From the NCBI RefSeq assembly GCF_018614655.1, contig NZ_JAGGOG010000016.1:1-64000 (forward strand): a stretch of 64,000 nucleotides of DNA. The letters are read 5' to 3'. The notes under the pieces are model-generated. The model was given only the letters and a program-made list of their open reading frames with translations, was not told where the DNA came from and made no database searches. Positions 46,989-55,607 of the stretch are shown here, one piece after another (position 1 is the stretch's first letter; every line of letters begins with the position of its first letter). The DNA comes from Pseudomonas fluorescens (GTDB lineage Bacteria; Pseudomonadota; Gammaproteobacteria; Pseudomonadales; Pseudomonadaceae). The position numbers and the translations under genes were made by a program.

Positions 46989-47239
46989 AGTGCGTCGGCC
47001 GGGCGCAGGACTTTTCTCCAGGCATAAAAAGGTTTTTCACTGTTTTCCGGGAAAGGCGGCCTTGAGCATTCTTGAGCAAATAGACCGTCGACAGCGGCTG
47101 GCTGGCTGCCAACAACTCAGCGAGATGAACAGTTTGTTCCGCCTTGAGGTTTTCTTTGTTGCGCAGTAACAGCCATCGACTTTGCTTGACCTCTTGGTGG
47201 TAGAGCAGTGTTTTGTTCGGCGAGGGAGGTAGTGCGCAG

Positions 47240-47353
47240 AGGGTTGGGACGCTTGGGGATATCGCCGCAGCCGTGCGTTTCTTGGCATCGTATGCGGCGA
47301 GTGTTGTCACCCGCGAAATCATGGACGTGGATGGCGGTTACATGCGTGGCTGA
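47240..47353 (+). pseudogene. C-terminal remnant of a short-chain dehydrogenase
   Basis: One frame reads RVGTLGDIAAAVRFLAS, then VVTREIMDVDGGYMRG and a stop, which is the end of an SDR enzyme (RVGxPEDIAxxVxFLAS...VDGG). Only about 37 codons remain and the upstream sequence is frameshifted. The rest of the 349-base gap after ropE holds no recognisable gene. Confidence 0.7.
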
Positions 47354-48543
47354 GGTTGCAGGTGCGCAGGCAAGCGGCGCAGCGTCCACGTGGTGGTGAG
47401 CACCGCCGCTATTGCGCACAGTGCGATGCCGATCAACATCGGTGCCGGGGTGTGGTCGGCAAACAAACCGGCCAGGGACATGGCCACGGCGCCGGTGACC
47501 ATTTGAATGGCGCCCAACAGCGCAGACGCAGAACCTGCTACGGCACCATGATCCTCCAGAGATAACACGCCGGCAGCGGGCAGCAGCAAACCGAGAAAAC
47601 CGAAACCGATAAACAGCAGCACCATCATCAACGGCAGGTTATTGCCCCAAAGCGTCGTCAGCGCCAACAAGGTCATGACAGCCGCCACACCCGTTACTGA
47701 CCAGCGAATCAGTGGGGCCAGGCCAAAGCGTGCGCTCAAGCGGGCCGTCAACTGGCTAAGGGCAAAAAACGATGCGGCGTTGAGGGCAAAGCACAGGCTG
47801 AATTGGGTGGGGGTTAACCCGTAGTACTCGATGTAGACGAACGGTGCGCTGCCGATGAACACGAAAAACGTTGCCAGGCCAAAACCGCCTACCACCGACA
47901 AGCCGGTGAATACCGGGTCGTGCAGCAAGGCACCGTAACTGCCGAAAGCGTTGCCAAGGGTTTTGCCCAGGCGGCGCTCGGCCGGATGGGTTTCGGGCAG
48001 TTGCACGATGGTCATCACCAGGCACAATACGGCGGCCACGGCCAGCACGGCAAATATCGCTCGCCAACTCCATACCGAGATAATCAGACTACCGGCCAAG
48101 GGTGCCAGGATCGGCGAAATACTCACCACCAGCATCAGCAAGGCCATCAACCGCGCCGCTTCATGGCCCGTGTACAAGTCGCGGACAATTGCCCGGGGAA
48201 TCACCATCCCTGCACACGCACCGAACGCCTGCACGGCACGAAAGCCAATCAACACCTCAATGTTCGGTGCCAGCGCGCAGCCGATACTGCCCACCGTGAA
48301 GATCAGCAGGCCGCCATAGATGGGTAGCTTGCGCCCGAACACATCGCTGATCGGTCCGTAAAACAGTTGGCAGACACCGATGATCATGAAGAACACCGTC
48401 AAGCTCATTTGTACCGCTGCCGGTGTCGCTTGCAGGCTGGCCCCGAGTGTTGGCAGGGCGGGCAGGTAGATGTCGATGGCAAAGGGGCCGACAGCCGTGA
48501 TCAACCCCAGCAGCAGAGCGAAGTGGGCGATACTTCGGGACAT
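47338..48543 (-). CDS. Bcr/CflA-type multidrug MFS transporter
   Basis: 401 residues with 12 membrane segments. The start MSRSIAHFALLLGLITAVGPFAIDIYLPALP and the motif A loop GPISDVFGRKLPIYGG are diagnostic of Bcr/CflA drug:H+ antiporters (DHA1). Its 3' end overlaps the SDR remnant by 16 bases. It is the last gene before the island attachment site. Confidence 0.9.
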   Translation of the reverse strand: MSRSIAHFALLLGLITAVGPFAIDIYLPALPTLGASLQATPAAVQMSLTVFFMIIGVCQLFYGPISDVFGRKLPIYGGLLIFTVGSIGCALAPNIEVLIGFRAVQAFGACAGMVIPRAIVRDLYTGHEAARLMALLMLVVSISPILAPLAGSLIISVWSWRAIFAVLAVAAVLCLVMTIVQLPETHPAERRLGKTLGNAFGSYGALLHDPVFTGLSVVGGFGLATFFVFIGSAPFVYIEYYGLTPTQFSLCFALNAASFFALSQLTARLSARFGLAPLIRWSVTGVAAVMTLLALTTLWGNNLPLMMVLLFIGFGFLGLLLPAAGVLSLEDHGAVAGSASALLGAIQMVTGAVAMSLAGLFADHTPAPMLIGIALCAIAAVLTTTWTLRRLPAHLQPQPRM

Positions 48544-48900
48544 GGGAGGACTCCGGGCAACATCAAAAAGGAAGTCAGCTTAGTGACCGGCCTTTATGTA
48601 TACAAGCGGCTGCTTACACGGAAAATCGGGAAAGGAAAATCGAAGAAAATCAGCGATTATTGGGTATCGCTCCAGTGGGCGTGCAGATCACGAACAGCCC
48701 CCGCCTTTAAGCTCAGCCCTTTCAAGGTCGTTGAGAACGCAGCCCAATACGGTTGAAACATTCCGCTCAGGGCAGTGAAGATCAACGCCCACAAGGGTTA
48801 GATCTTCATCCCTGGCCTGATGCGACTGACTTTTCAAAAACCTTGAAAGGGCTGGCCTTGAAGCTAATGGGCCTAAGAAAAGCCAGGGCTTTTCTCCAGG
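48544..48900. other. Intergenic stretch without a clear gene
   Basis: No convincing gene. A minus-strand frame at 48657-48794 could encode a 45-residue hydrophobic-start peptide from a TTG (WALIFTALSGMFQPYWAAF start), but there is no ribosome site I trust. TTTTCTCCAGGCATAAAAA near the right end recurs at about 47009. Confidence 0.4.
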
Positions 48901-48903
48901 CAT

Positions 48904-48937
48904 AAAAAAACGGCCTACCTTTCGGTAAGCCGTTTTT
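48904..48937 (-). terminator. Displaced terminator of the tRNA-Met gene
   Basis: On the minus strand a 12-bp stem (one wobble) closes a GAAA loop and ends in seven T residues. It directly follows, on that strand, a copy of the tRNA-Met 3' end. The natural tRNA-Met gene at 58473 has no terminator right after it, so this is best explained as the one separated from it by island insertion. Confidence 0.75.
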
Positions 48938-48938
48938 A

Positions 48939-48967
48939 GTACTTGGTGGTACACAGTCATTTGAACC
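48939..48967 (-). other. Distal attachment site (attR) of the tRNA-Met island
   Basis: Read on the minus strand: GGTTCAA, four bases, then CTGTGTACCACCAAGTAC. The tRNA-Met 3' end reads GGTTCAA, four bases, CTGTGTAGCCACCAAGTAC. They differ by one missing G and by the four spacer bases. This site is in opposite orientation to the tRNA gene, which I attribute to a later inversion. Confidence 0.75.
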
Positions 48968-49011
48968 AGAAGCCTAAGATGATGTATTTATTATGCTTTT
49001 TAACTGTTAAA

Positions 49012-49281
49012 TCAGTTAGGCATACACATAGGCATACATACTGCCGGGCATCTCAACGGATGCCCCCTAATATCTGAGCTTGGCATGATGTCGTCCATCT
49101 CGACAAAACGACGTTTCCAGACTTCTGACTGGTCTACCAAAAAATATGCCATCCGTTGTCTTGGAGTGGCATTACTAGCCAGATAGGCTGGAAAATCTGG
49201 TTTGCGGGTGGTTTTGGATGGAATAATTAGCCGCTCATCGTTTTTAATGTGAGCCCCTGAACATAGGAATGCGGAGCCTTC
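49012..49281 (-). pseudogene. Unidentified coding remnant at the island end
   Basis: An open frame of 89 codons without an early ATG (first Met in QRMAYFLVDQ). It contains protein-like sequence (KTTRKPDFPAYLASN, SEVWKRRFVEMDD) and ends in repeats reading CMPMCMPN over the integrase arm sites. It looks like the 3' part of a cargo gene. Not recognised. Confidence 0.35.
49020..49038 (-). promoter_or_regulatory. Integrase arm-type repeats at attR
   Basis: Two copies of GCATACA (TGTATGC on the minus strand) start at 49020 and 49032, exactly 12 bases apart. The same heptamer pair with the same 12-base spacing lies at 58664 and 58676 beside the integrase. Confidence 0.65.
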
Positions 49282-49296
49282 CTATGTTCAGGGGCT
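49252..49296. repeat. Perfect 18-bp inverted repeat
   Basis: Arms 49252-49269 and 49279-49296 match exactly around a nine-base loop. Neither strand has a T run after it. It lies downstream of arsN1 and could serve as a 3' end stabiliser, or be a relic of an inserted element. Confidence 0.7.
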
Positions 49297-49353
49297 TGGT
49301 CTAAAAGACTAAATGACCTTGGTGTTGGCGACAGCCGCCGGCATCCTGCTTTT

Positions 49354-49899
49354 CTACTCGCATTGCACTTCGCTGAACGGGGTGATCTCCTTTGGCGGTG
49401 TCACAGCACACAGTGGTTTGCGCCAATAACCCACGCTGTGCCATTGGCCATGCTTGAATCCGACCTCAGGGTAAGTGCCAATATGGGTGAACCCGAGTGA
49501 TTCGTGGATACCTATACTTCCGGCGTTGGGTAAGGCGATACCTGCATAGGCCGCATGAAATCCCTGTTTTTCAAGGAGTGGCAAAAGCCGCTGATAAAGC
49601 GCACGGCCAATCCCTATTCGGTGTACGGCTGGATCGATATAGACGGTGACATCTACCGACCAACGATAAGCTTCCCTGGCTCGATGCTGGCTTGCATAAG
49701 CGTATCCAACGACCTTGCCGCTCATCTCTGCTACCAGATAGGGGTACGTCTGCATTGTTACTGCTATTCGCTCCGCCATCTCTTCGATGGTCGGTGGTGC
49801 CAGCTCAAACGAGATGACGGTGTCCAAAACCATCGGAGCATAGATGGCCTGGATATCGGCGGCATCAGTGGGTGTAGCAACTCTCACTTTGTAAATCAT
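49354..49899 (-). CDS. arsN1: ArsN1-family N-acetyltransferase (arsinothricin/phosphinothricin)
   Basis: 181 residues from ATG 49899, with GAGGAAAG just upstream. GNAT fold: VRVATPTDAADIQAIYAPMV start, CoA loop HRIGIGRALYQRLLPLL, and GFKHGQWHSVGYW near the end, typical of the phosphinothricin acetyltransferase/ArsN1 group. The upstream arsM-like gene supports an arsenical substrate; acetylating arsinothricin detoxifies it. The start overlaps the arsM stop as ATGA. Confidence 0.8.
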   Translation of the reverse strand: MIYKVRVATPTDAADIQAIYAPMVLDTVISFELAPPTIEEMAERIAVTMQTYPYLVAEMSGKVVGYAYASQHRAREAYRWSVDVTVYIDPAVHRIGIGRALYQRLLPLLEKQGFHAAYAGIALPNAGSIGIHESLGFTHIGTYPEVGFKHGQWHSVGYWRKPLCAVTPPKEITPFSEVQCE

Positions 49900-50858
49900 G
49901 TCTTTCCTCGTCGCTCCCCGTATAGAACCGTGGCTGATGCATGCATGAACCATGCAGGCACGCCGCGCTTGTAAACTCTGCCGCTATCTCCAGTGAGTTC
50001 AAGCCCAGGCCCTCGGTAGATCACTTTCGCAGGTGTCCCATTTTGAATCTCAGGTTTGGTACCGGTGACAGTGACGGAGTAGAACCGGACAGAGCCAATT
50101 CGCTTGGTTGAGGCGTCGTTTCTGGCCTCAATCTTTACTCCCGTCAGACCGACTTCCTGAAGCTACTTGTAGAACTCCTGCTCCTGAAGCACGCCTGAGT
50201 AGCAGGCAGACCACAGCTTGGTGTCTCGTTTCAATTCGTCAGGAATGGCGATATCTGAGACGTTGTCAGAAATTGCAAAACGGCCACCTGGTTTCAGCAC
50301 CCGATAAATTTCGGCGAAAACATTCTGCTTTTCGGTCTCACCAACCAGATTGATCACGCAGTTCGAGATCACCAGATCGACGGACTGGCTCTCGACAAGA
50401 GGCTTGGACTGGGCGCTTTCGCTGATGAACTGCTCGAAGTTTTTCCACGATGCCCAATCAGCACAAGGTTCCGAACGCAGGCGCTCTTCGGCGAGCTCCT
50501 GGTCGACTTTCAGGTTGCTCGCGGATGCTTTGTAGAAGCGCAAAGGTGCGCTATCCGTTGCCTTCTGAAAGGCCTTCGCTTCTTCACGAGCGATCTGCAA
50601 CATGCTTGGGTTGATGTCGATACCAAAGACAGCACCGTTACTGCCGGCGATTTGGGCAGCAACGTAGCAATTCAGACCGGCCCCTGACCCCAAGTCCAGG
50701 ACGACATCACCTTGGCGCACATACTTGGTCGGGTTACCGCACCCGAAGTTGGCTTCGATGATTCGCTTTGGAATGTTCTTCAGGTACTGGGCCCCATAGG
50801 CGTCGCTGCAGCAGCTCTCAGTCAGCTGCGATTCAAGGACAACATTGCCGTTGCTCAA
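49896..50858 (-). pseudogene. arsM: ArsM-like arsenite methyltransferase interrupted by an in-frame TAG
   Basis: SAM-dependent methyltransferase with the ArsM cysteines: ESCCSDAYG near the N-terminus, ISNCVINL (As-binding Cys) and WSACYSGVL. The SAM motif is VVLDLGSGAGLN. The frame hits TAG at 50163-50165, after EQEFYK, but then continues for 88 sensible codons (LQEVGLTGVKIEARND, then VRFYSVTVTGTKPE) to a TGA at 49896 that overlaps the arsN1 ATG. So a full-length gene has one nonsense codon. The 5' end is also uncertain: TTG at 50858 is used, though coding-like sequence extends about 50 bases further to a TAA. Confidence 0.85.
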
Positions 50859-50922
50859 CGCCTCGGTGTAGTCGGCGATGAGTAAGCGTTCGGCAATGTC
50901 ATCTGGTTAGCTGTGCGAAACA

Positions 50923-50956
50923 AGAAATGGTGCCCATCCACGCGGACACCATTTCT
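50923..50956 (-). terminator. Weak terminator after the OsmC gene
   Basis: A perfect 10-bp stem (AGAAATGGTG with CACCATTTCT) with a 14-base loop is followed on the minus strand by TGTTT. It lies six bases beyond the OsmC stop. Confidence 0.55.
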
Positions 50957-50962
50957 AGATTC

Positions 50963-51445
50963 TTAAGTATCCAGGCTTACCGATATTTCGGGTGCATGTC
51001 TGACGGGAAAGTTAACCGAACGAGCAATGAAGCATTTTTCGTGTGCAATTTGGTGCAGAGCCTGAGCTTTTTCGATTTCAGACCCAGAAGCCAGGATTAC
51101 CTTTGGTCTCAAAACAACCGAGGTAAATTGGCCCGCGCCGTTGCTCTCCTCGACCATTGTTCCTTGTGCATTGTCCTCGTAAGCCACCACCACAATCCCG
51201 GCTTCAGCACAAAGACCGAGGTACCACAGCTTGTGACACGCCGATAAAGATGCAACAAGTAACTCCTCTGGATTCCAGCGTGTTGAGTCTCCCCGGAAAC
51301 TGGGGTCGGATGAGCCGTCAATTGACGTCTTACCGTTTGCCCGGATCGCATGTGCCCGGCTGTAACCGCGATAAGATGACGTCCCTGTACCCTCATTGCC
51401 AGTCCAAGCTACCTGGATTTCGTACTCGTGCGTTTTATCTACCAT
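50963..51445 (-). CDS. OsmC-family peroxide/thiol-stress protein
   Basis: 160 residues of the OsmC family. The two reactive cysteines are visible in SLSACHKLWYL (about residue 70) and HEKCFIARSVNFPV (about 138); they reduce organic peroxides in characterised members. GGAAGGA lies just before the ATG. It heads the arsM-arsN1 cargo of the island. Confidence 0.88.
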   Translation of the reverse strand: MVDKTHEYEIQVAWTGNEGTGTSSYRGYSRAHAIRANGKTSIDGSSDPSFRGDSTRWNPEELLVASLSACHKLWYLGLCAEAGIVVVAYEDNAQGTMVEESNGAGQFTSVVLRPKVILASGSEIEKAQALHQIAHEKCFIARSVNFPVRHAPEISVSLDT

Positions 51446-51492
51446 TTGATCCTTCCTAGGAGAGGTTTTTTGGGTAATCCATCAATCCCGTA

Positions 51493-53043
51493 TCATTGGA
51501 CGGGCGCCCATCTATGTGGCAGCAACTCGGCAATTTCGCTCGCCCGTTGCGTCGGCAGCCTCGTAAGGACGTCCTTCAAATAAGCATATGGATCATGCCC
51601 GTTGAGTCGCGCCGATTGGATCAAACTCATGATCGCCGCTGCCCGTTTGCCGCTGCGCAGTGATCCTGCGTAGAGCCAGTTCTTGCGCCCCAACGCCCAT
51701 GGTCGAATCTGGTTCTCGCACCAATTATTGTCAATGGGTACCGCCCCGTCATCGAGATAGCGTGACAGCGCTGCCCAGCGTTTGAGGCTGTAATCCAGAG
51801 CTTTACTTATCGCCGAGCCATCGTGCACAAGTAGGCGCTGGGCGATCATCCAGGCATGCAGTGCATCCATCACAGGTACGGCTTTTTCTTGCCGTATTCG
51901 GCGGCGTAAATCCGGTTCAATATCGCGGACTTCGCTCTCGATTTCGTAAAGCAACTGGATGTAGCGCAAGGCCTGTTCGGCGAGCTGGCTCTTGTTGGTG
52001 GCGTGCAGTTCGAAGAACTTGCGCCGCGCATGAGCCATGCAGCCGATCTCAGTAACGCCGAGTTCAAAGCTGGCCTTGTAGCCGCCAAAATCGTCGCAGA
52101 CCAACTTGCCTTTCCAGTCTTGCAGGAAGTTACGTGCATGCTCTCCGGCGCGGCTGGGGCTGAAGTCGTAAACGACCGCCGCCAAGTCCGAGAACTGGCT
52201 GGTGGCGTAGGCCCAGACATACGCTCGATGGGTTTTCTTTGCGCCCGGTGTCAGCATCTGTACCGGCGTTTCATCAGCGTGGATTACGCCATGTTCGAGA
52301 ACAGCATCACGCAGGGCATCGACCAGCGGCTGCAACTGCACACCGCAATTGCCAACCCATTGCGCCAGGGTTGAACGAGCGATGGCCAAACCGGCTCGCC
52401 CAAAAATTGACTCTTGGCGATAGAGCGGTAAATGGTCAGCGAACTTCGCGATCATGACGTGGGCCAGAAGCCCTGCGGTTGGAATGCCCTTGTCAATGAC
52501 CTGCGCCGGAACTGGTGCCTGGATCAGGGTTTCGCAATCATCGCAGACCCACTTGCCACGGATATGGCGCTCGACGGTGAACACGCCCGGCGTGTAGTCA
52601 AGTTTCTCGCTGACATCCTCGCCAATGCGCTTGAGGACGCAGCCACACTGGCAGTGACTGTTGTCGGGTTCGTGGTGGATCAGGGTGCGCGGAAACTGCG
52701 GCGGCAAGGCAGTACGCTTGGGTTTTTGCCGAGTGTCGGTCGAAACGGGAGCGGGCTGTAGCGCTTCAAGTTCGGCTTCGATGGCTGCGATATCGGTGTC
52801 GATCAGGTCATCAAGCAGGCTGGTCTGATCCGGGCTCAGTTGCTCGCTGCGCTTGGCAAATTTGAAGCGCTTGAGCTGCGCGATCTCGTGGGCCAGTTTC
52901 TCGTTGACCGTTTTGTGATGATGGATTTGCTTACCCATCGTCTCGACTTTCTGATCGAGATTCTCGACACGCTGCATCAACTGCGCCGCCAAAGCGCGCA
53001 GTTGTTCAGGGTTTAGTTGGTCAAGATTGGGAAGCGAAGTCAT
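51493..53043 (-). CDS. tnpC: IS66 TnpC transposase
   Basis: 516 residues from MTSLPNLDQL; an upstream in-frame start at 53070 is less typical. An N-terminal leucine-zipper-like helix is followed by a Cys zinc-binding region (CQCGCVLKRIG and CDDCETL). The DDE core has HADETPVQML, LVCDDFGGYK and CENQIRPWALGRKNW. Intact in sequence, but the element lacks tnpA. Confidence 0.92.
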   Translation of the reverse strand: MTSLPNLDQLNPEQLRALAAQLMQRVENLDQKVETMGKQIHHHKTVNEKLAHEIAQLKRFKFAKRSEQLSPDQTSLLDDLIDTDIAAIEAELEALQPAPVSTDTRQKPKRTALPPQFPRTLIHHEPDNSHCQCGCVLKRIGEDVSEKLDYTPGVFTVERHIRGKWVCDDCETLIQAPVPAQVIDKGIPTAGLLAHVMIAKFADHLPLYRQESIFGRAGLAIARSTLAQWVGNCGVQLQPLVDALRDAVLEHGVIHADETPVQMLTPGAKKTHRAYVWAYATSQFSDLAAVVYDFSPSRAGEHARNFLQDWKGKLVCDDFGGYKASFELGVTEIGCMAHARRKFFELHATNKSQLAEQALRYIQLLYEIESEVRDIEPDLRRRIRQEKAVPVMDALHAWMIAQRLLVHDGSAISKALDYSLKRWAALSRYLDDGAVPIDNNWCENQIRPWALGRKNWLYAGSLRSGKRAAAIMSLIQSARLNGHDPYAYLKDVLTRLPTQRASEIAELLPHRWAPVQ

Positions 53044-53124
53044 GCCGCCGATTCTGCCAGAGCGTGCCAAAACCGACGATAGGCTGATCGGACAATTGCG
53101 CGGCCGGGGTGGTCATGGCAGGCG

Positions 53125-53460
53125 TTAAACGATGGAAATCGCGCCGCTTGGGCCGACTCTTTGCCAAGGCAAACCCAGCACTAGGGCATGTAGCTGTTCG
53201 GCACCCAACTCGATCTGTGAGCCGTGCCGAGAGCCCGGCCAAAAGAACTTGCCTTGATGCAGGCGGCGAGCCGCCAGCCAGATACCCAATCCGTCATGCA
53301 CCAGCACCTTCATGCGATTGGCCCGGCGGTTGGCAAACAAATAAGCACAGTGCGGCTGCGCCGCACCGAACACGGCGACCACACGCGCCAGCGCGGTTTC
53401 GGTGCCGGCGCGCATGTCCATGGGCTCGGTGGCGAGCCAGATGGAGTCGATGCGGATCAT
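53125..53460 (-). CDS. tnpB: IS66 TnpB accessory protein
   Basis: 111 residues starting MIRIDSIWLATEPMDMRAG, the usual start of IS66 Orf2. The segment AYLFANRRANRMKVLVHDGLG is conserved in the family. The ATG overlaps the tnpA stop as ATGA. Confidence 0.92.
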   Translation of the reverse strand: MIRIDSIWLATEPMDMRAGTETALARVVAVFGAAQPHCAYLFANRRANRMKVLVHDGLGIWLAARRLHQGKFFWPGSRHGSQIELGAEQLHALVLGLPWQRVGPSGAISIV

Positions 53461-53525
53461 CGCAACAGGTCTCGAAGAAAGGTCGCGCACGTAGCTGCAC
53501 TTTCAGTCGGCCAGTTCACTTTGAC
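53457..53525 (-). pseudogene. tnpA: tnpA 3' remnant of IS66
   Basis: The last 22 codons of TnpA (VKVNWPTESAATCATFLRD, then LLR) and a TGA that overlaps the tnpB start. The rest is replaced by hrcV sequence, so the rearrangement cut within tnpA. Confidence 0.75.
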
Positions 53526-54322
53526 AGTGCCACGCGGGTGATGATCATGCCGGCGGTCAAGGAAATCAGCAGTGCAGGAATCTGCGCAATCAGGCCATCG
53601 CCAATGGTCAGTACCGAATACAGCGCCATGGAGTCACTGGCGCTCATGCCATGCTGAAACATGCCGGTGGAAAAGCCGCCCAGCAAATTGATCACTACGA
53701 TAATCAATCCCGCCACTGCGTCGCCTTTGACGAACTTCATGGCGCCGTCCATCGCACCAAACAGCTGACTCTCTCGGGACAACTGCTCGCGTTTATCGCG
53801 GGCCTGCTCGCCATCGATCAGACCGGCCCGCAAATCACTGTCGATAGACATTTGCTTGCCAGGCATTGCATCCAGGCTGAAACGCGCCGCCACTTCAGCA
53901 ACACGCTCCGAGCCCTTGGTAATCACCAGAAAGTTGACGATGGTCAGGATCATGAAAATCACCAACCCCACCGCCAGATTGCCCCCCACCACAAAATTGC
54001 CGAAGGCCTCGACAATGTCACCGGCATCCTGCTCCAGAAGGATCAAACGCGTGGTGGCAATCGATAACGCCAGGCGAAACATGGTGGTCAGCAGCAGGAT
54101 CGACGGAAACGAGGAAAAGGCCAATGGCCCCGGTAGATATAACGCCAGTACGATCAACAAACACGAAATGCAGATATTGAGGGCAATCAGGATATCCACC
54201 AGCCAGGTCGGCAATGGCACGATAAAGATAAACACGATACCCAGGATCACCACCGCACCCATTACCTCGGCACGTTGTGCAACCTTCAGCAGAACCGCAT
54301 TGATTGCCCGTAACACACTCAT
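53516..54322 (-). pseudogene. hrcV: hrcV (sctV) 5' fragment, T3SS export gate
   Basis: Encodes the first about 264 residues of the major export-gate protein, from MSVLRAINAVLLK through the membrane segments and LTIGDGLIAQIPALLISLTAGMIITRV. Then it runs into IS66 sequence and stops four codons later. The full protein has about 690 residues, so the whole cytoplasmic ring-forming domain is lost. The start overlaps the hrpJ stop by four bases, as in an intact hrpJ operon. Confidence 0.92.
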
Positions 54323-55413
54323 ACCGCACGGCTCAACCAAGCGCCGATAGACCGGGAGCCTCGTTCGATGAGCGTATATTCGTCCATCACCAGCTTGACG
54401 TTGTGCAGCGCTTCCTGCTGTCCCTTGCTGTCGCGCCACAAGGCCATGGGCAGGCTCCTGAGCAGCGGATAAATGGCATTGAGCGAAATCAACTGGCCGG
54501 ATGAGTCGGCACCGCCCAACTCGCATCCCAGACGCTGAACCTCAGCAGACGCAATACCGGTGCTCGCATACCCCAGAAAACGTTGCAACAGCGCCACGGC
54601 GTCACGATCAACACCAGGATGCAAAGCAACCAGACGCTCAATCAGCTTGTGGCAATCAGACAATACGCTGCCCAACTGACCACAGCTTCGCAAACCCAGC
54701 AGCAGGGTACGCAGCTGGGCGCTGGGCATCGAAGGGGTATGCGCGGCAATATCGTCAGCCAGGGCCCGGCGCATCAACTTCAGCCCCTGATGAAAGTCTT
54801 CACCACCGAACAACCCCAACAAAGCGTGCATCATGGTAGACAACGATTGCCGGGAGACCACGCTGGCGTAATACAAACTGCGTACGGCCTGACGCAGTTC
54901 CGGATCATCACTGCCCGCCTGCAGCGCCAGCGCAATGTTCAAGCCCGCCTGGATGTGTGGCTTGAAGCGGATCTCCAGCTTCGCCAGAGCATCGCGGGCC
55001 AGCACCGCCTCAGCAGTGCGCACATAAACTTGCGCCTCTGCGGCCACTGTTTTGAGCACCACATAGGTCCGGGCGGGATCGTTCCCGGTGAGGTCCAGCA
55101 ACTTTTCCAGGCTGGGCTTAAGCAACAACTGAACCCTGACATTACGCACCATGGTCGCCAGTGTCGTTTGAGCCGGATGCCCCAACTGCTCATAGAGTTG
55201 TGACAGCTGCTCCAGAGGCGTCACCCGCGTACCCAGTTGACGCCGACTCAAGCCCTTGCTGTTGAGATCGACCTCCTGGCTGAACAGCGCAGCCAGGTCA
55301 TCGACGGCAGGCCCCATCGTTGTCCGGGAGGCTAGCTCAGTGTCTGTTCTCGCAGGCACAGGCTGATCCAAGCGCTGGGATTTTTGCACATCAATATGAG
55401 AGTCGACTTTCAT
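54319..55413 (-). CDS. hrpJ: HrpJ, T3SS gatekeeper (SctW/YopN-TyeA family)
   Basis: 364 residues from MKVDSHIDVQ at 55413; upstream in-frame sequence overlaps the hrp box and is not coding. HrpJ controls the switch to translocator and effector secretion. The helical repeat body (residues 60-330) and the TyeA-like C-terminus (AIYPLLRSLPMALWRDSKGQQEALHNVKLVMDEY type) fit. A near-perfect hrp box lies upstream, and hrcV' follows in overlap. It is intact although the operon behind it is broken. Confidence 0.85.
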   Translation of the reverse strand: MKVDSHIDVQKSQRLDQPVPARTDTELASRTTMGPAVDDLAALFSQEVDLNSKGLSRRQLGTRVTPLEQLSQLYEQLGHPAQTTLATMVRNVRVQLLLKPSLEKLLDLTGNDPARTYVVLKTVAAEAQVYVRTAEAVLARDALAKLEIRFKPHIQAGLNIALALQAGSDDPELRQAVRSLYYASVVSRQSLSTMMHALLGLFGGEDFHQGLKLMRRALADDIAAHTPSMPSAQLRTLLLGLRSCGQLGSVLSDCHKLIERLVALHPGVDRDAVALLQRFLGYASTGIASAEVQRLGCELGGADSSGQLISLNAIYPLLRSLPMALWRDSKGQQEALHNVKLVMDEYTLIERGSRSIGAWLSRAV

Positions 55414-55444
55414 GGGAATGCCTGGACAGGAAGTTTCGTTTCCT

Positions 55445-55473
55445 TGTGTGGCAGGCAAGCCCGGTACGGTTCC
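55445..55473 (-). promoter_or_regulatory. hrp box upstream of hrpJ
   Basis: On the minus strand GGAACC, 16 bases, CCACACA: a full match to the HrpL consensus GGAACC-N15/16-CCACNNA, 31 bases before the hrpJ start. Confidence 0.92.
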
Positions 55474-55607
55474 ATATTTATTGGCAATACCGGCGCTTTT
55501 GAAAAAATCGGTACAAGCCGACAACGGCTTGTGCAAGTTACTGCAAAAAAAACCGCTCAAATAAAATAATTATTTATATATATCAATTAGATATGTGATT
55601 TTTTTTC

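Larger units (their letters stand above)
51474..53526 (-). mobile_element. Truncated IS66-family insertion sequence
   Basis: Contains tnpC and tnpB complete and only the last 22 codons of tnpA. The tnpC-distal end is probably GTAATCCATCAATCCCG at 51474, beginning GTAA as IS66 ends do. The other end and most of tnpA are missing, and the element runs straight into hrcV sequence at about 53527. No target duplication can be seen. The break point coincides with the proposed inversion end. Confidence 0.85.

Noticed and set aside
48688..48960. 90-codon minus-strand frame over the tRNA terminator and attR
   Set aside because: It reads through a terminator stem and the tRNA-derived core; no start signal or family resemblance.
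51474..53526. Intact IS66 element with normal insertion
   Set aside because: Most of tnpA and one terminal repeat are missing and no target duplication is visible.
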